Notes: generated by a model from the letters alone, not told the origin. A DNA stretch of 64,000 nt from Auanema rhodensis (GCA_964057225.1 OZ059897.1:930001-994000), one strand, 5' to 3'. Positions 26,067 to 41,500 are shown, counted from the stretch's first letter. Translations and numbers: made by a program.

Positions 26067-27614
26067 GTGTGGACTTATATCAGTTGATATCTCGGTGCAT
26101 TTTTAAGCTAGCGCAAATCTAATAACACAGATCGACGCAGCTTAAAAATCCGCATCGAATGCACTATACTACATTGAGAAACGCTCAATACAAAAATTAT
26201 TTATGATTGTTTGAAAAATGATGCATTAGTGTATGTTGCGTTTCCATGTACACTCAACATTGCTTCCAAAAACATTTTGACAAAAATTTTCCCGAAAAAT
26301 TTCAAGATAATTTTACAAAAAGTAGATGTTTTTAGATTCCTTTTTTTAAGGCAAAGACGATGGACAATGTTATTCAACGAAAAAATTAATTCTTCAGGGT
26401 GAAAATCGAGGATATAAGTGTGGACTTATATCAGTTGATATCTCGGTGCATTTTTAAGCTAGCGCAAATCTAATAACACAGATCGACGCAGCTCAAAAAT
26501 CCGCATCGAATGCACTATACTACATTGAGAAACGCTCAATACAAAAATTATTTATGATTGTTTGAAAAAAGATGCATTAGTGTATGTTGAGTTTCCATGT
26601 ACACTCAACATTGCTTCCAAAAACATTTTGACAAAAATTTTCCCGAAAAATTTCAAGATAATTTTACAAAAAGTAGATGTTTTTGAATTTCTTTTTTTAA
26701 GGCGAAAACGATGGACAATGTTATTCAACGAAAAAATTAATTCTTCAGGGTGAAAATCGAGGATATAAGTGTGAACTTATATCAATTGATATCTCGGTGC
26801 ATTTTTAAGCTAACTCAAATCTGATAACACAGATCGACGCAGCTTAAAAATCCGCTTCGAATGCACTATACTACATTGAGAAACGCTCAATACAAAAATT
26901 ATTTATGATTGTTTGAAAAATGATGCATTAGTGTATGTTGCGTTTCCATGTACACTCAACATTGCTTCCAAAAACATTTTGACAAAAATTTTCCCGAAAA
27001 ATTTCAAGATAATTTTACAAAAAGTAGATGTTTTTAGATTTCTTTTTTTAAGGCAAAGACGATGGACAATGTTATTCAACGAAAAAATTAATTCTTCAGG
27101 GTGAAAATCGAGGATATAAGTGTGAACTTATATCAGTTAATATCTCGGTGCATTTTTAAGCTAACTCAAATCTAATAACACAGATCGACGCAGCTTAAAA
27201 ATCCGCATCGAATGCACTATATAACATTGAGAAACGCTCAATACAAAAATTATTTATGATTGTTTGAAAAATGATGCATTAGTGTATGTTGAGTTTCCAT
27301 GTACACTCAACATTGCTTCCAAAAACATTTTGACAAAAATTTTCCTGAAAAATTTCAAGATAATTTTACAGAAAGTAAATGTTTTTAGATTCCTTTTTTT
27401 AAGGCGAAGACGATGGACAATGTTATTCAACGAAAAAATTAATTCTTCAGGGTGAAAATCGAGGATATAAGTGTGAACTTATATCAGTTGATATCTCGGT
27501 GCATATTTAAGCTAGCGCAAATCTAATAACACAGATCGACGCAGCTTAAAAATCCGCATCGAATGCACTATATAACATTGAGAAACACTCAATACAAAAA
27601 TTATTTATGATTGT

Positions 27615-30600
27615 TTGAAAAATGATGCATTAGTGTATGTTGCGTTTCCATGTACACTCAACATTGCTTCCAAAAACATTTTGACAAAAATTTTCCCGAA
27701 AAATTTCAAGATAATTTTACAAAAAGTAGATGTTTTTAGATTTCTTTTTTTAAGGCAAAGACGATGGACAATGTTATTCAACGAAAAAATTAATTCTTCA
27801 GGGTGAAAATCGAGGATATAAGTGTGAACTTATATCAGTTAATATCTCGGTGCATTTTTAAGCTAACTCAAATCTAATAACACAGATCGACGCAGCTTAA
27901 AAATCCGCATCGAATGCACTATATAACATTGAGAAACGCTCAATACAAAAATTATTTATGATTGTTTGAAAAATGATGCATTAGTGTATGTTGAGTTTCC
28001 ATGTACACTCAACATTGCTTCCAAAAACATTTTGACAAAAATTTTCCCGAAAAATTTCAAGATAATTTTACAAAAAGTAGATGTTTTTAGATTTCTTTTT
28101 TTAAGGCAAAGACGATGGACAATGTTATTCAACGAAAAAATTAATTCTTCAGGGTGAAAATCGAGGATATAAGTGTGAACTTATATCAATTGATATCTCG
28201 GTGCATTTTTAAGCTAACTCAAATCTGATAACACAGATCGACGCAGCTTAAAAATCCGTTTCGAATGCACTATACTACATTGAGAAACGCTCAATACAAA
28301 AATTATTTATGATTGTTTAAAAAATTATGCATTAGTGTATGTTGAGTTTCCATGTACACTCAACATTGCTTCCAAAAACATTTTGACAAAAATTTTCCTG
28401 AAAAATTTCAAGATAATTTTACAGAAAGTAAATGTTTTTAGATTCCTTTTTTTAAGGCGAAGACGATGGACAATGTTATTCAACGAAAAAATTAATTCTT
28501 CAGGGTGAAAATCGAGGATATAAGTGTGAACTTATATCAGTTGATATCTCGGTGCACTTTTAAGCTAACTCAAATCTGATAACACAGATCGACGCAGCTT
28601 AAAAATCCGCATCGAATGCACTATACTACATGGATAAACGCTCAATACAACAATTATTTATGATTGTTTGAAAAAAGATGCATTAGTGTATGTTGAGTTT
28701 CCATGTACACTCAACATTGCTTCCAAAAACATTTTGACAAAAATTTTCCCGAAAAATTTCAAGATAATTTTACAAAAAGTAGATGTTTTTGAATTTCTTT
28801 TTTTAAGGCGAAAACGATGGACAATGTTATTCAACGAAAAAATTAATTCTTCAGGGTGAAAATCGAGGATATAAGTGTGAACTTATATCAATTGATATCT
28901 CGGTGCATTTTTAAGCTAACTCAAATCTGATAACACAGATCGACGCAGCTTAAAAATCCGTTTCGAATGCACTATACTACATTGAGAAACGCTCAATACA
29001 AAAATTATTTATGATTGTTTGAAAAATGATGCATTAGTGTATGTTGCGTTTCCATGTACACTCAACATTGCTTCCAAAAACATTTTGACAAAAATTTTCC
29101 CGAAAAATTTCAAGATAATTTTACAAAAAGTAGATGTTTTTAGATTTCTTTTTTTAAGGCAAAGACGATGGACAATGTTATTCAACGAAAAAATTAATTC
29201 TTCAGGGTGAAAATCGAGGATATAAGTGTGAACTTATATCAGTTAATATCTCGGTGCATTTTTAAGCTAACTCAAATCTAATAACACAGATCGACGCAGC
29301 TTAAAAATCCGCATCGAATGCACTATATAACATTGAGAAACGCTCAATACAAAAATTATTTATGATTGTTTGAAAAATGATGCATTAGTGTATGTTGAGT
29401 TTCCATGTACACTCAACATTGCTTCCAAAAACATTTTGACAAAAATTTTCCCGAAAAATTTCAAGATAATTTTACAAAAAGTAGATGTTTTTAGATTTCT
29501 TTTTTTAAGTCAAAGACGATGGACAATGTTATTCAACGAAAAAATTAATTCTTCAGGGTGAAAATCGAGGATATAAGTGTGAACTTATATCAATTGATAT
29601 CTCGGTGCATTTTTAAGCTAACTCAAATCTGATAACACAGATCGACGCAGCTTAAAAATCCGTTTCGAATGCACTATACTACATTGAGAAACGCTCAATA
29701 CAAAAATTATTTATGATTGTTTAAAAAATTATGCATTAGTGTATGTTGAGTTTCCATGTACACTCAACATTGCTTCCAAAAACATTTTGACAAAAATTTT
29801 CCTGAAAAATTTCAAGATAATTTTACAGAAAGTAAATGTTTTTAGATTCCTTTTTTTAAGGCGAAGACGATGGACAATGTTATTCAACGAAAAAATTAAT
29901 TCTTCAGGGTGAAAATCGAGGATATAAGTGTGAACTTATATCAGTTGATATCTCGGTGCATATTTAAGCTAGCGCAAATCTAATAACACAGATCGACGCA
30001 GCTTAAAAATCCGCATCGAATGCACTATATAACATTGAGAAACACTCAATACAAAAATTATTTATGATTGTTTGAAAAATGATGCATTAGTGTATGTTGC
30101 GTTTCCATGTACACTCAACATTGCTTCCAAAAACATTTTGACAAAAATTTTCCCGAAAAATTTCAAGATAATTTTACAAAAAGTAGATGTTTTTAGATTT
30201 CTTTTTTTAAGGCAAAGACGATGGACAATGTTATTCAACGAAAAAATTAATTCTTCAGGGTGAAAATCGAGGATATAAGTGTGAACTTATATCAGTTAAT
30301 ATCTCGGTGCATTTTTAAGCTAACTCAAATCTAATAACACAGATCGACGCAGCTTAAAAATCCGCATCGAATGCACTATATAACATTGAGAAACGCTCAA
30401 TACAAAAATTATTTATGATTGTTTGAAAAATGATGCATTAGTGTATGTTGAGTTTCCATGTACACTCAACATTGCTTCCAAAAACATTTTGACAAAAATT
30501 TTCCCGAAAAATTTCAAGATAATTTTACAAAAAGTAGATGTTTTTAGATTTCTTTTTTTAAGGCAAAGACGATGGACAATGTTATTCAACGAAAAAATTA

Positions 30601-31475
30601 ATTCTTCAGGGTGAAAATCGAGGATATAAGTGTGAACTTATATCAATTGATATCTCGGTGCATTTTTAAGCTAACTCAAATCTGATAACACAGATCGACG
30701 CAGCTTAAAAATCCGTTTCGAATGCACTATACTACATTGAGAAACGCTCAATACAAAAATTATTTATGATTGTTTAAAAAATTATGCATTAGTGTATGTT
30801 GAGTTTCCATGTACACTCAACATTGCTTCCAAAAACATTTTGACAAAAATTTTCCTGAAAAATTTCAAGATAATTTTACAGAAAGTAAATGTTTTTAGAT
30901 TCCTTTTTTTAAGGCGAAGACGATGGACAATGTTATTCAACGAAAAAATTAATTCTTCAGGGTGAAAATCGAGGATATAAGTGTGAACTTATATCAGTTG
31001 ATATCTCGGTGCATATTTAAGCTAGCGCAAATCTAATAACACAGATCGACGCAGCTTAAAAATCCGCATCGAATGCACTATATAACATTGAGAAACACTC
31101 AATACAAAAATTATTTATGATTGTTTGAAAAATGATGCATTAGTGTATGTTGCGTTTCCATGTACACTCAACATTGCTTCCAAAAACATTTTGACAAAAA
31201 TTTTCCCGAAAAATTTCAAGATAATTTTACAAAAAGTAGATGTTTTTAGATTTCTTTTTTTAAGGCAAAGACGATGGACAATGTTATTCAACGAAAAAAT
31301 TAATTCTTCAGGGTGAAAATCGAGGATATAAGTGTGAACTTATATCAGTTAATATCTCGGTGCATTTTTAAGCTAACTCAAATCTAATAACACAGATCGA
31401 CGCAGCTTAAAAATCCGCATCGAATGCACTATATAACATTGAGAAACGCTCAATACAAAAATTATTTATGATTGT
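27615..31475 (+). repeat. Satellite B 3-mer higher-order repeat (1,053 bp)
   Basis: A three-monomer order recurs, using variants inside the 63-codon frame. First comes a monomer with GTTGCGTTTCC, second one with GTTGAGTTTCC and GGCAAAG or AGTCAAAG, third one with TTTAAAAAATTATGC and CAGAAAGTAAATG. The third member lies at 28,317, 29,721 and 30,774 in the coordinates of the frame start (again at 35,337). The first gap is one monomer longer because of an inserted KK-type monomer at 28,668. Confidence 0.75.
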
Positions 31476-34400
31476 TTGAAAAATGATGCATTAGTGTATG
31501 TTGAGTTTCCATGTACACTCAACATTGCTTCCAAAAACATTTTGACAAAAATTTTCCCGAAAAATTTCAAGATAATTTTACAAAAAGTAGATGTTTTTAG
31601 ATTTCTTTTTTTAAGGCAAAGACGATGGACAATGTTATTCAACGAAAAAATTATTTCTTCAGGGTGAAAATCGAGGATATAAGTGTGAACTTATATCAGT
31701 TGATATCTCGGTGCATTTTTAAGCTAGCGCAAATCTAATAACACAGATCGACGCAGCTTAAAAATCCGCTTCGAATGCACTATACTACATTGAGAAACGC
31801 TCAATACAAAAATTATTTATGATTGTTTGAAAAATGATGCATTAGTGTATGTTGCGTTTCCATGTACACTCAACATTGCTTCCAAAAACATTTTGACAAA
31901 AATTTTCCCGAAAAATTTCAAGATAATTTTACAAAAAGTAGATGTTTTTGAATTTCTTTTTTTAAGGCGAAGACGATGGACAATGCTATTCAACGAAAAA
32001 ATTAATTCTTCAGGGTGAAAATCGAGGATATAAGTGTGAACTTATATCAGTTGATATCTCGGTGCACTTTTAAGCTAACTCAAATCTGATAACACAGATC
32101 GACGCAGCTTAAAAATCCGCATCGAATGCACTATACTACATGGATAAACGCTCAATACAACAATTATTTATGATTGTTTGAAAAAAGATGCATTAGTGTA
32201 TGTTGAGTTTCCATGTACACTCAACATTGCTTCCAAAAACATTTTGACAAAAATTTTCCCGAAAAATTTCAAGATAATTTTACAAAAAGTAGATGTTTTT
32301 GAATTTCTTTTTTTAAGGCGAAAACGATGGACAATGTTATTCAACGAAAAAATTAATTCTTCAGGGTGAAAATCGAGGATATAAGTGTGAACTTATATCA
32401 ATTGATATCTCGGTGCATTTTTAAGCTAACTCAAATCTGATAACACAGATCGACGCAGCTTAAAAATCCGTTTCGAATGCACTATACTACATTGAGAAAC
32501 GCTCAATACAAAAATTATTTATGATTGTTTGAAAAATGATGCATTAGTGTATGTTGCGTTTCCATGTACACTCAACATTGCTTCCAAAAACATTTTGACA
32601 AAAATTTTCCCGAAAAATTTCAAGATAATTTTACAAAAAGTAGATGTTTTTGAATTTCTTTTATTAAGGCGAAAACGATGGACAATGTTATTCAACGAAA
32701 AAATTAATTCTTCAGGGTGAAAATCGAGGATATAAGTGTGGACTTATATCAGTTGATATCTCGGTGCATTTTTAAGCTAGCGCAAATCTAATAACACAGA
32801 TCGACGCAGCTTAAAAATCCGCTTCGAATGCACTATACGACATTGAGAAACGCTCAATACAAAAATTATTTATGATTGTTTGAAAAATGATGCATTAGTG
32901 TATGTTGCGTTTCCATGTACACTCAACATTGCTTCCAAAAACATTTTGACAAAAATTTTCCCGAAAAATTTCAAGATAATTTTACAAAAAGTAGATGTTT
33001 TTAGATTTCTTTTTTTAAGGCAAAGACGATGGACAATGTTATTCAACGAAAAAATTAATTCTTCAGGGTGAAAATCGAGGATATAAGTGTGAACTTATAT
33101 CAGTTAATATCTCGGTGCATTTTTAAGCTAACTCAAATCTAATAACACAGATCGACGCAGCTTAAAAATCCGCATCGAATGCACTATATAACATTGAGAA
33201 ACGCTCAATACAAAAATTATTTATGATTGTTTGAAAAATGATGCATTAGTGTATGTTGAGTTTCCATGTACACTCAACATTGCTTCCAAAAACATTTTGA
33301 CAAAAATTTTCCCGAAAAATTTCAAGATAATTTTACAAAAAGTAGATGTTTTTAGATTTCTTTTTTTAAGTCAAAGACGATGGACAATGTTATTCAACGA
33401 AAAAATTAATTCTTCAGGGTGAAAATCGAGGATATAAGTGTGAACTTATATCAGTTGATATCTCGGTGCATTTTTAAGCTAGCGCAAATCTAATAACACA
33501 GATCGACGCAGCTTAAAAATCCGCTTCGAATGCACTATACTACATTGAGAAACGCTCAATACAAAAATTATTTATGATTGTTTGAAAAATGATGCATCAG
33601 TGTATGTTGCGTTTCCATGTACACTCAACATTGCTTCCAAAAACATTTTGACAAAAATTTTCCCGAAAAATTTCAAGATAATTTTACAAAAAGTAGATGT
33701 TTTTGAATTTTTTTTTTTTAGGCGAAGACGATGGACAATGCTATTCAAAGAAAAAATTAATTCTTCAGGGTGAGAATCGAGGATATAAGTGTGAACTTAT
33801 ATCAGTTGATATCTCGGTGCACTTTTAAGCTAACTCAAATCTGATAACACAGATCGACGCAGCTTAAAAATCCGCATCGAATGCACTATACTACATGGAT
33901 AAACGCTCAATACAACAATTATTTATGATTGTTTGAAAAAAGATGCATTAGTGTATGTTGAGTTTCCATGTACACTCAACATTGCTTCCAAAAACATTTT
34001 GACAAAAATTTTCCCGAAAAATTTCAAGATAATTTTACAAAAAGTAGATGTTTTTGAATTTCTTTTTTTAAGGCGAAAACGATGGACAATGTTATTCAAC
34101 GAAAAAATTAATTCTTCAGGGTGAAAATCGAGGATATAAGTGTGAACTTATATCAATTGATATCTCGGTGCATTTTTAAGCTAACTCAAATCTGATAACA
34201 CAGATCGACGCAGCTTAAAAATCCGTTTCGAATGCACTATACTACATTGAGAAACGCTCAATACAAAAATTATTTATGATTGTTTGAAAAAAGATGCATT
34301 AGTGTATGTTGAGTTTCCATGTACACTCAACATTGCTTCCAAAAACATTTTGACAAAAATTTTCCCGAAAAATTTCAAGATAATTTTACAAAAAGTAGAT

Positions 34401-37400
34401 GTTTTTGAATTTCTTTTTTTAAGGCGAAAACGATGGACAGTGTTATTCAACGAAAAAATTAATTCTTCAGGGTGAAAATCGAGGATATAAGTGTGGACTT
34501 ATATCAGTTGATATCTCGGTGCATTTTTAAGCTAGCGCAAATCTAATAACACAGATCGACGCAGCTCAAAAATCCGCATCGAATGCACTATACTACATTG
34601 AGAAACGCTCAATACAAAAATTATTTATGATTGTTTGAAAAAAGATGCATTAGTGTATGTTGAGTTTCCATGTACACTCAACATTGCTTCCAAAAACATT
34701 TTGACAAAAATTTTCCCGAAAAATTTCAAGATAATTTTACAAAAACTAGATGTTTTTAGATTCCTTTTTTTAAGGCGAAGACGATGGACAATGTTATTCA
34801 ACGAAAAAATTAATTCTTCAGGGTGAAAATCGAGGATATAAGTGTGAACTTATATCAGTTGATATCTCGGTGCATTTTTAAGCTAGCGCAAATCTAATAA
34901 CAAAGATCGACGCAGCTTAAAAATCCGTTTCGAATGCACTATACTACATTGAGAAACGCTCAATACAAAAATTATTTATGATTGTTTGAAAAAAGATGCA
35001 TTAGTGTATGTTGAGTTTCCATGTACACTCAACATTGCTTCCAAAAACATTTTGACAAAAATTTTCCCGAAAAATTTCAAGATAATTTTACAGAAAGTAA
35101 ATGTTTTTAGATTCCTTTTTTTAAGGCGAAGACGATGGACAATGTTATTCAACGAAAAAATTAATTCTTCAGGGTGAAAATCGAGGATATAAGTGTGAAC
35201 TTATATCAATTGATATCTCGGTGCATTTTTAAGCTAACTCAAATCTGATAACACAGATCGACGCAGCTTAAAAATCCGTTTCGAATGCACTATACTACAT
35301 TGAGAAACGCTCAATACAAAAATTATTTATGATTGTTTAAAAAATTATGCATTAGTGTATGTTGAGTTTCCATGTACACTCAACATTGCTTCCAAAAACA
35401 TTTTGACAAAAATTTTCCTGAAAAATTTCAAGATAATTTTACAGAAAGTAAATGTTTTTAGATTCCTTTTTTTAAGGCGAAGACGATGGACAATGTTATT
35501 CAACGAAAAAATTAATTCTTCAGGGTGAAAATCGAGGATATAAGTGTGAACTTATATCAGTTGATATCTCGGTGCATATTTAAGCTAGCGCAAATCTAAT
35601 AACACAGATCGACGCAGCTTAAAAATCCGCATCGAATGCACTATATAACATTGAGAAACACTCAATACAAAAATTATTTATGATTGTTTGAAAAATGATG
35701 CATTAGTGTATGTTGCGTTTCCATGTACACTCAACATTGCTTCCAAAAACATTTTGACAAAAATTTTCCCGAAAAATTTCAAGATAATTTTACAAAAAGT
35801 AGATGTTTTTAGATTTCTTTTTTTAAGGCAAAGACGATGGACAATGTTATTCAACGAAAAAATTAATTCTTCAGGGTGAAAATCGAGGATATAAGTGTGA
35901 ACTTATATCAGTTAATATCTCGGTGCATTTTTAAGCTAACTCAAATCTAATAACACAGATCGACGCAGCTTAAAAATCCGCATCGAATGCACTATATAAC
36001 ATTGAGAAACGCTCAATACAAAAATTATTTATGATTGTTTGAAAAATGATGCATTAGTGTATGTTGAGTTTCCATGTACACTCAACATTGCTTCCAAAAA
36101 CATTTTGACAAAAATTTTCCCGAAAAATTTCAAGATAATTTTACAAAAAGTAGATGTTTTTAGATTTCTTTTTTTAAGGCAAAGACGATGGACAATGTTA
36201 TTCAACGAAAAAATTATTTCTTCAGGGTGAAAATCGAGGATATAAGTGTGAACTTATATCAGTTGATATCTCGGTGCATTTTTAAGCTAGCGCAAATCTA
36301 ATAACACAGATCGACGCAGCTTAAAAATCCGCTTCGAATGCACTATACTACATTGAGAAACGCTCAATACAAAAATTATTTATGATTGTTTGAAAAATGA
36401 TGCATTAGTGTATGTTGCGTTTCCATGTACACTCAACATTGCTTCCAAAAACATTTTGACAAAAATTTTCCCGAAAAATTTCAAGATAATTTTACAAAAA
36501 GTAGATGTTTTTGAATTTCTTTTTTTAAGGCGAAGACGATGGACAATGCTATTCAACGAAAAAATTAATTCTTCAGGGTGAAAATCGAGGATATAAGTGT
36601 GAACTTATATCAGTTGATATCTCGGTGCACTTTTAAGCTAACTCAAATCTGATAACACAGATCGACGCAGCTTAAAAATCCGCATCGAATGCACTATACT
36701 ACATGGATAAACGCTCAATACAACAATTATTTATGATTGTTTGAAAAAAGATGCATTAGTGTATGTTGAGTTTCCATGTACACTCAACATTGCTTCCAAA
36801 AACATTTTGACAAAAATTTTCCCGAAAAATTTCAAGATAATTTTACAAAAAGTAGATGTTTTTGAATTTCTTTTTTTAAGGCGAAAACGATGGACAATGT
36901 TATTCAACGAAAAAATTAATTCTTCAGGGTGAAAATCGAGGATATAAGTGTGAACTTATATCAATTGATATCTCGGTGCATTTTTAAGCTAACTCAAATC
37001 TGATAACACAGATCGACGCAGCTTAAAAATCCGTTTCGAATGCACTATACTACATTGAGAAACGCTCAATACAAAAATTATTTATGATTGTTTGAAAAAT
37101 GATGCATTAGTGTATGTTGCGTTTCCATGTACACTCAACATTGCTTCCAAAAACATTTTGACAAAAATTTTCCCGAAAAATTTCAAGATAATTTTACAAA
37201 AAGTAGATGTTTTTGAATTTCTTTTATTAAGGCGAAAACGATGGACAATGTTATTCAACGAAAAAATTAATTCTTCAGGGTGAAAATCGAGGATATAAGT
37301 GTGGACTTATATCAGTTGATATCTCGGTGCATTTTTAAGCTAGCGCAAATCTAATAACACAGATCGACGCAGCTTAAAAATCCGCTTCGAATGCACTATA

Positions 37401-39650
37401 CGACATTGAGAAACGCTCAATACAAAAATTATTTATGATTGTTTGAAAAATGATGCATTAGTGTATGTTGCGTTTCCATGTACACTCAACATTGCTTCCA
37501 AAAACATTTTGACAAAAATTTTCCCGAAAAATTTCAAGATAATTTTACAAAAAGTAGATGTTTTTAGATTTCTTTTTTTAAGGCAAAGACGATGGACAAT
37601 GTTATTCAACGAAAAAATTAATTCTTCAGGGTGAAAATCGAGGATATAAGTGTGAACTTATATCAGTTAATATCTCGGTGCATTTTTAAGCTAACTCAAA
37701 TCTAATAACACAGATCGACGCAGCTTAAAAATCCGCATCGAATGCACTATATAACATTGAGAAACGCTCAATACAAAAATTATTTATGATTGTTTGAAAA
37801 ATGATGCATTAGTGTATGTTGAGTTTCCATGTACACTCAACATTGCTTCCAAAAACATTTTGACAAAAATTTTCCCGAAAAATTTCAAGATAATTTTACA
37901 AAAAGTAGATGTTTTTAGATTTCTTTTTTTAAGTCAAAGACGATGGACAATGTTATTCAACGAAAAAATTAATTCTTCAGGGTGAAAATCGAGGATATAA
38001 GTGTGAACTTATATCAGTTGATATCTCGGTGCATTTTTAAGCTAGCGCAAATCTAATAACACAGATCGACGCAGCTTAAAAATCCGCTTCGAATGCACTA
38101 TACTACATTGAGAAACGCTCAATACAAAAATTATTTATGATTGTTTGAAAAATGATGCATCAGTGTATGTTGCGTTTCCATGTACACTCAACATTGCTTC
38201 CAAAAACATTTTGACAAAAATTTTCCCGAAAAATTTCAAGATAATTTTACAAAAAGTAGATGTTTTTGAATTTTTTTTTTTTAGGCGAAGACGATGGACA
38301 ATGCTATTCAAAGAAAAAATTAATTCTTCAGGGTGAGAATCGAGGATATAAGTGTGAACTTATATCAGTTGATATCTCGGTGCACTTTTAAGCTAACTCA
38401 AATCTGATAACACAGATCGACGCAGCTTAAAAATCCGCATCGAATGCACTATACTACATGGATAAACGCTCAATACAACAATTATTTATGATTGTTTGAA
38501 AAAAGATGCATTAGTGTATGTTGAGTTTCCATGTACACTCAACATTGCTTCCAAAAACATTTTGACAAAAATTTTCCCGAAAAATTTCAAGATAATTTTA
38601 CAAAAAGTAGATGTTTTTGAATTTCTTTTTTTAAGGCGAAAACGATGGACAATGTTATTCAACGAAAAAATTAATTCTTCAGGGTGAAAATCGAGGATAT
38701 AAGTGTGAACTTATATCAATTGATATCTCGGTGCATTTTTAAGCTAACTCAAATCTGATAACACAGATCGACGCAGCTTAAAAATCCGTTTCGAATGCAC
38801 TATACTACATTGAGAAACGCTCAATACAAAAATTATTTATGATTGTTTGAAAAAAGATGCATTAGTGTATGTTGAGTTTCCATGTACACTCAACATTGCT
38901 TCCAAAAACATTTTGACAAAAATTTTCCCGAAAAATTTCAAGATAATTTTACAAAAAGTAGATGTTTTTGAATTTCTTTTTTTAAGGCGAAAACGATGGA
39001 CAGTGTTATTCAACGAAAAAATTAATTCTTCAGGGTGAAAATCGAGGATATAAGTGTGGACTTATATCAGTTGATATCTCGGTGCATTTTTAAGCTAGCG
39101 CAAATCTAATAACACAGATCGACGCAGCTCAAAAATCCGCATCGAATGCACTATACTACATTGAGAAACGCTCAATACAAAAATTATTTATGATTGTTTG
39201 AAAAAAGATGCATTAGTGTATGTTGAGTTTCCATGTACACTCAACATTGCTTCCAAAAACATTTTGACAAAAATTTTCCCGAAAAATTTCAAGATAATTT
39301 TACAAAAACTAGATGTTTTTAGATTCCTTTTTTTAAGGCGAAGACGATGGACAATGTTATTCAACGAAAAAATTAATTCTTCAGGGTGAAAATCGAGGAT
39401 ATAAGTGTGAACTTATATCAGTTGATATCTCGGTGCATTTTTAAGCTAGCGCAAATCTAATAACAAAGATCGACGCAGCTTAAAAATCCGTTTCGAATGC
39501 ACTATACTACATTGAGAAACGCTCAATACAAAAATTATTTATGATTGTTTGAAAAAAGATGCATTAGTGTATGTTGAGTTTCCATGTACACTCAACATTG
39601 CTTCCAAAAACATTTTGACAAAAATTTTCCCGAAAAATTTCAAGATAATT
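30610..39650 (+). repeat. Satellite B 13-mer higher-order repeat (4,563 bp), two copies
   Basis: The order of variant monomers from about 30,610 to 35,090 recurs from about 35,170 to 39,655, an offset of 4,563 bp (13 x 351). Shared private marks include AAATTATTTCTTC (31,650 and 36,213), TTTCTTTTATTAAGG (32,656 and 37,219), CTATACGACATTG (32,832 and 37,395), GATGCATCAGTG with CTATTCAAAGAAAAAA (33,590 and 38,153), and GGACAGTGTTATT (34,434 and 38,997). The left limit falls between a monomer with CAAAAAGTAGATG (first copy) and CAGAAAGTAAATG (second). The right limit falls near CAGAAAGTAAATG against CAAAAACTAGATG. Confidence 0.85.
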
Positions 39651-41500
39651 TTACAAAAACTAGATGTTTTTAGATTCCTTTTCTTAAGGCGAAGACGATG
39701 GACAATGCTATTCAACGAAAAAATTAATTCTTCAGGGTGAAAATCGAGGATATAAGTGTGAACTTATATCAGTTGATATCTCGGTGCATTTTTAAGCTAG
39801 CGCAAATCTAATAACACAGATCGACGCAGCTTAAAAATCCGCTTCGAATGCACTATACTACATTGAGAAACGCTCAATACAAAAATTATTTATGATTGTT
39901 TGAAAAATGATGCATCAGTGTATGTTGCGTTTCCATGTACACTCAACATTGCTTCCAAAAACATTTTGACAAAAATTTTCCCGAAAAATTTCAAGATAAT
40001 TTTACAAAAAGTAGATGTTTTTGAATTTTTTTTTTTTAGGCGAAGACGATGGACAATGCTATTCAAAGAAAAAATTAATTCTTCAGGGTGAGAATCGAGG
40101 ATATAAGTGTGAACTTATATCAGTTGATATCTCGGTGCACTTTTAAGCTAACTCAAATCTGATAACACAGATCGACGCAGCTTAAAAATCCGCATCGAAT
40201 GCACTATACTACATGGATAAACGCTCAATACAACAATTATTTATGATTGTTTGAAAAAAGATGCATTAGTGTATGTTGAGTTTCCATGTACACTCAACAT
40301 TGCTTCCAAAAACATTTTGACAAAAATTTTCCCGAAAAATTTCAAGATAATTTTACAAAAAGTAGATGTTTTTGAATTTCTTTTTTTAAGGCGAAAACGA
40401 TGGACAATGTTATTCAACGAAAAAATTAATTCTTCAGGGTGAAAATCGAGGATATAAGTGTGAACTTATATCAATTGATATCTCGGTGCATTTTTAAGCT
40501 AACTCAAATCTGATAACACAGATCGACGCAGCTTAAAAATCCGTTTCGAATGCACTATACTACATTGAGAAACGCTCAATACAAAAATTATTTATGATTG
40601 TTTGAAAAAAGATGCATTAGTGTATGTTGAGTTTCCATGTACACTCAACATTGCTTCCAAAAACATTTTGACAAAAATTTTCCCGAAAAATTTCAAGATA
40701 ATTTTACAAAAAGTAGATGTTTTTGAATTTCTTTTTTTAAGGCGAAAACGATGGACAGTGTTATTCAACGAAAAAATTAATTCTTCAGGGTGAAAATCGA
40801 GGATATAAGTGTGGACTTATATCAGTTGATATCTCGGTGCATTTTTAAGCTAGCGCAAATCTAATAACACAGATCGACGCAGCTCAAAAATCCGCATCGA
40901 ATGCACTATACTACATTGAGAAACGCTCAATACAAAAATTATTTATGATTGTTTGAAAAAAGATGCATTAGTGTATGTTGAGTTTCCATGTACACTCAAC
41001 ATTGCTTCCAAAAACATTTTGACAAAAATTTTCCCGAAAAATTTCAAGATAATTTTACAAAAACTAGATGTTTTTAGATTCCTTTTTTTAAGGCGAAGAC
41101 GATGGACAATGTTATTCAACGAAAAAATTAATTCTTCAGGGTGAAAATCGAGGATATAAGTGTGAACTTATATCAGTTGATATCTCGGTGCATTTTTAAG
41201 CTAGCGCAAATCTAATAACAAAGATCGACGCAGCTTAAAAATCCGTTTCGAATGCACTATACTACATTGAGAAACGCTCAATACAAAAATTATTTATGAT
41301 TGTTTGAAAAAAGATGCATTAGTGTATGTTGAGTTTCCATGTACACTCAACATTGCTTCCAAAAACATTTTGACAAAAATTTTCCCGAAAAATTTCAAGA
41401 TAATTTTACAAAAACTAGATGTTTTTAGATTTCTTTTCTTAAGGCGAAGACGATGGACAATGCTATTCAACGAAAAAATTAATTCTTCAGGGTGAAAATC
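37990..41500 (+). repeat. Satellite B 5-mer higher-order repeat (1,755 bp), two copies
   Basis: Five monomers, starting with the one carrying GATGCATCAGTG and CTATTCAAAG, recur at an offset of 1,755 bp (for example GGACAGTGTTATT at 38,997 and 40,752, and AACAAAGATCGACG at 39,462 and 41,217). This duplication overlaps the end of the 13-mer, so it is the later event or was built from it. Confidence 0.8.

Noticed and set aside
26211-26402. 63-codon open frame, repeated every 351 bp, as a small protein family
   Set aside because: TTG start, no ATG before codon 53, changes mostly non-synonymous, start lost in four copies, and the frame sits in a homogenised satellite.
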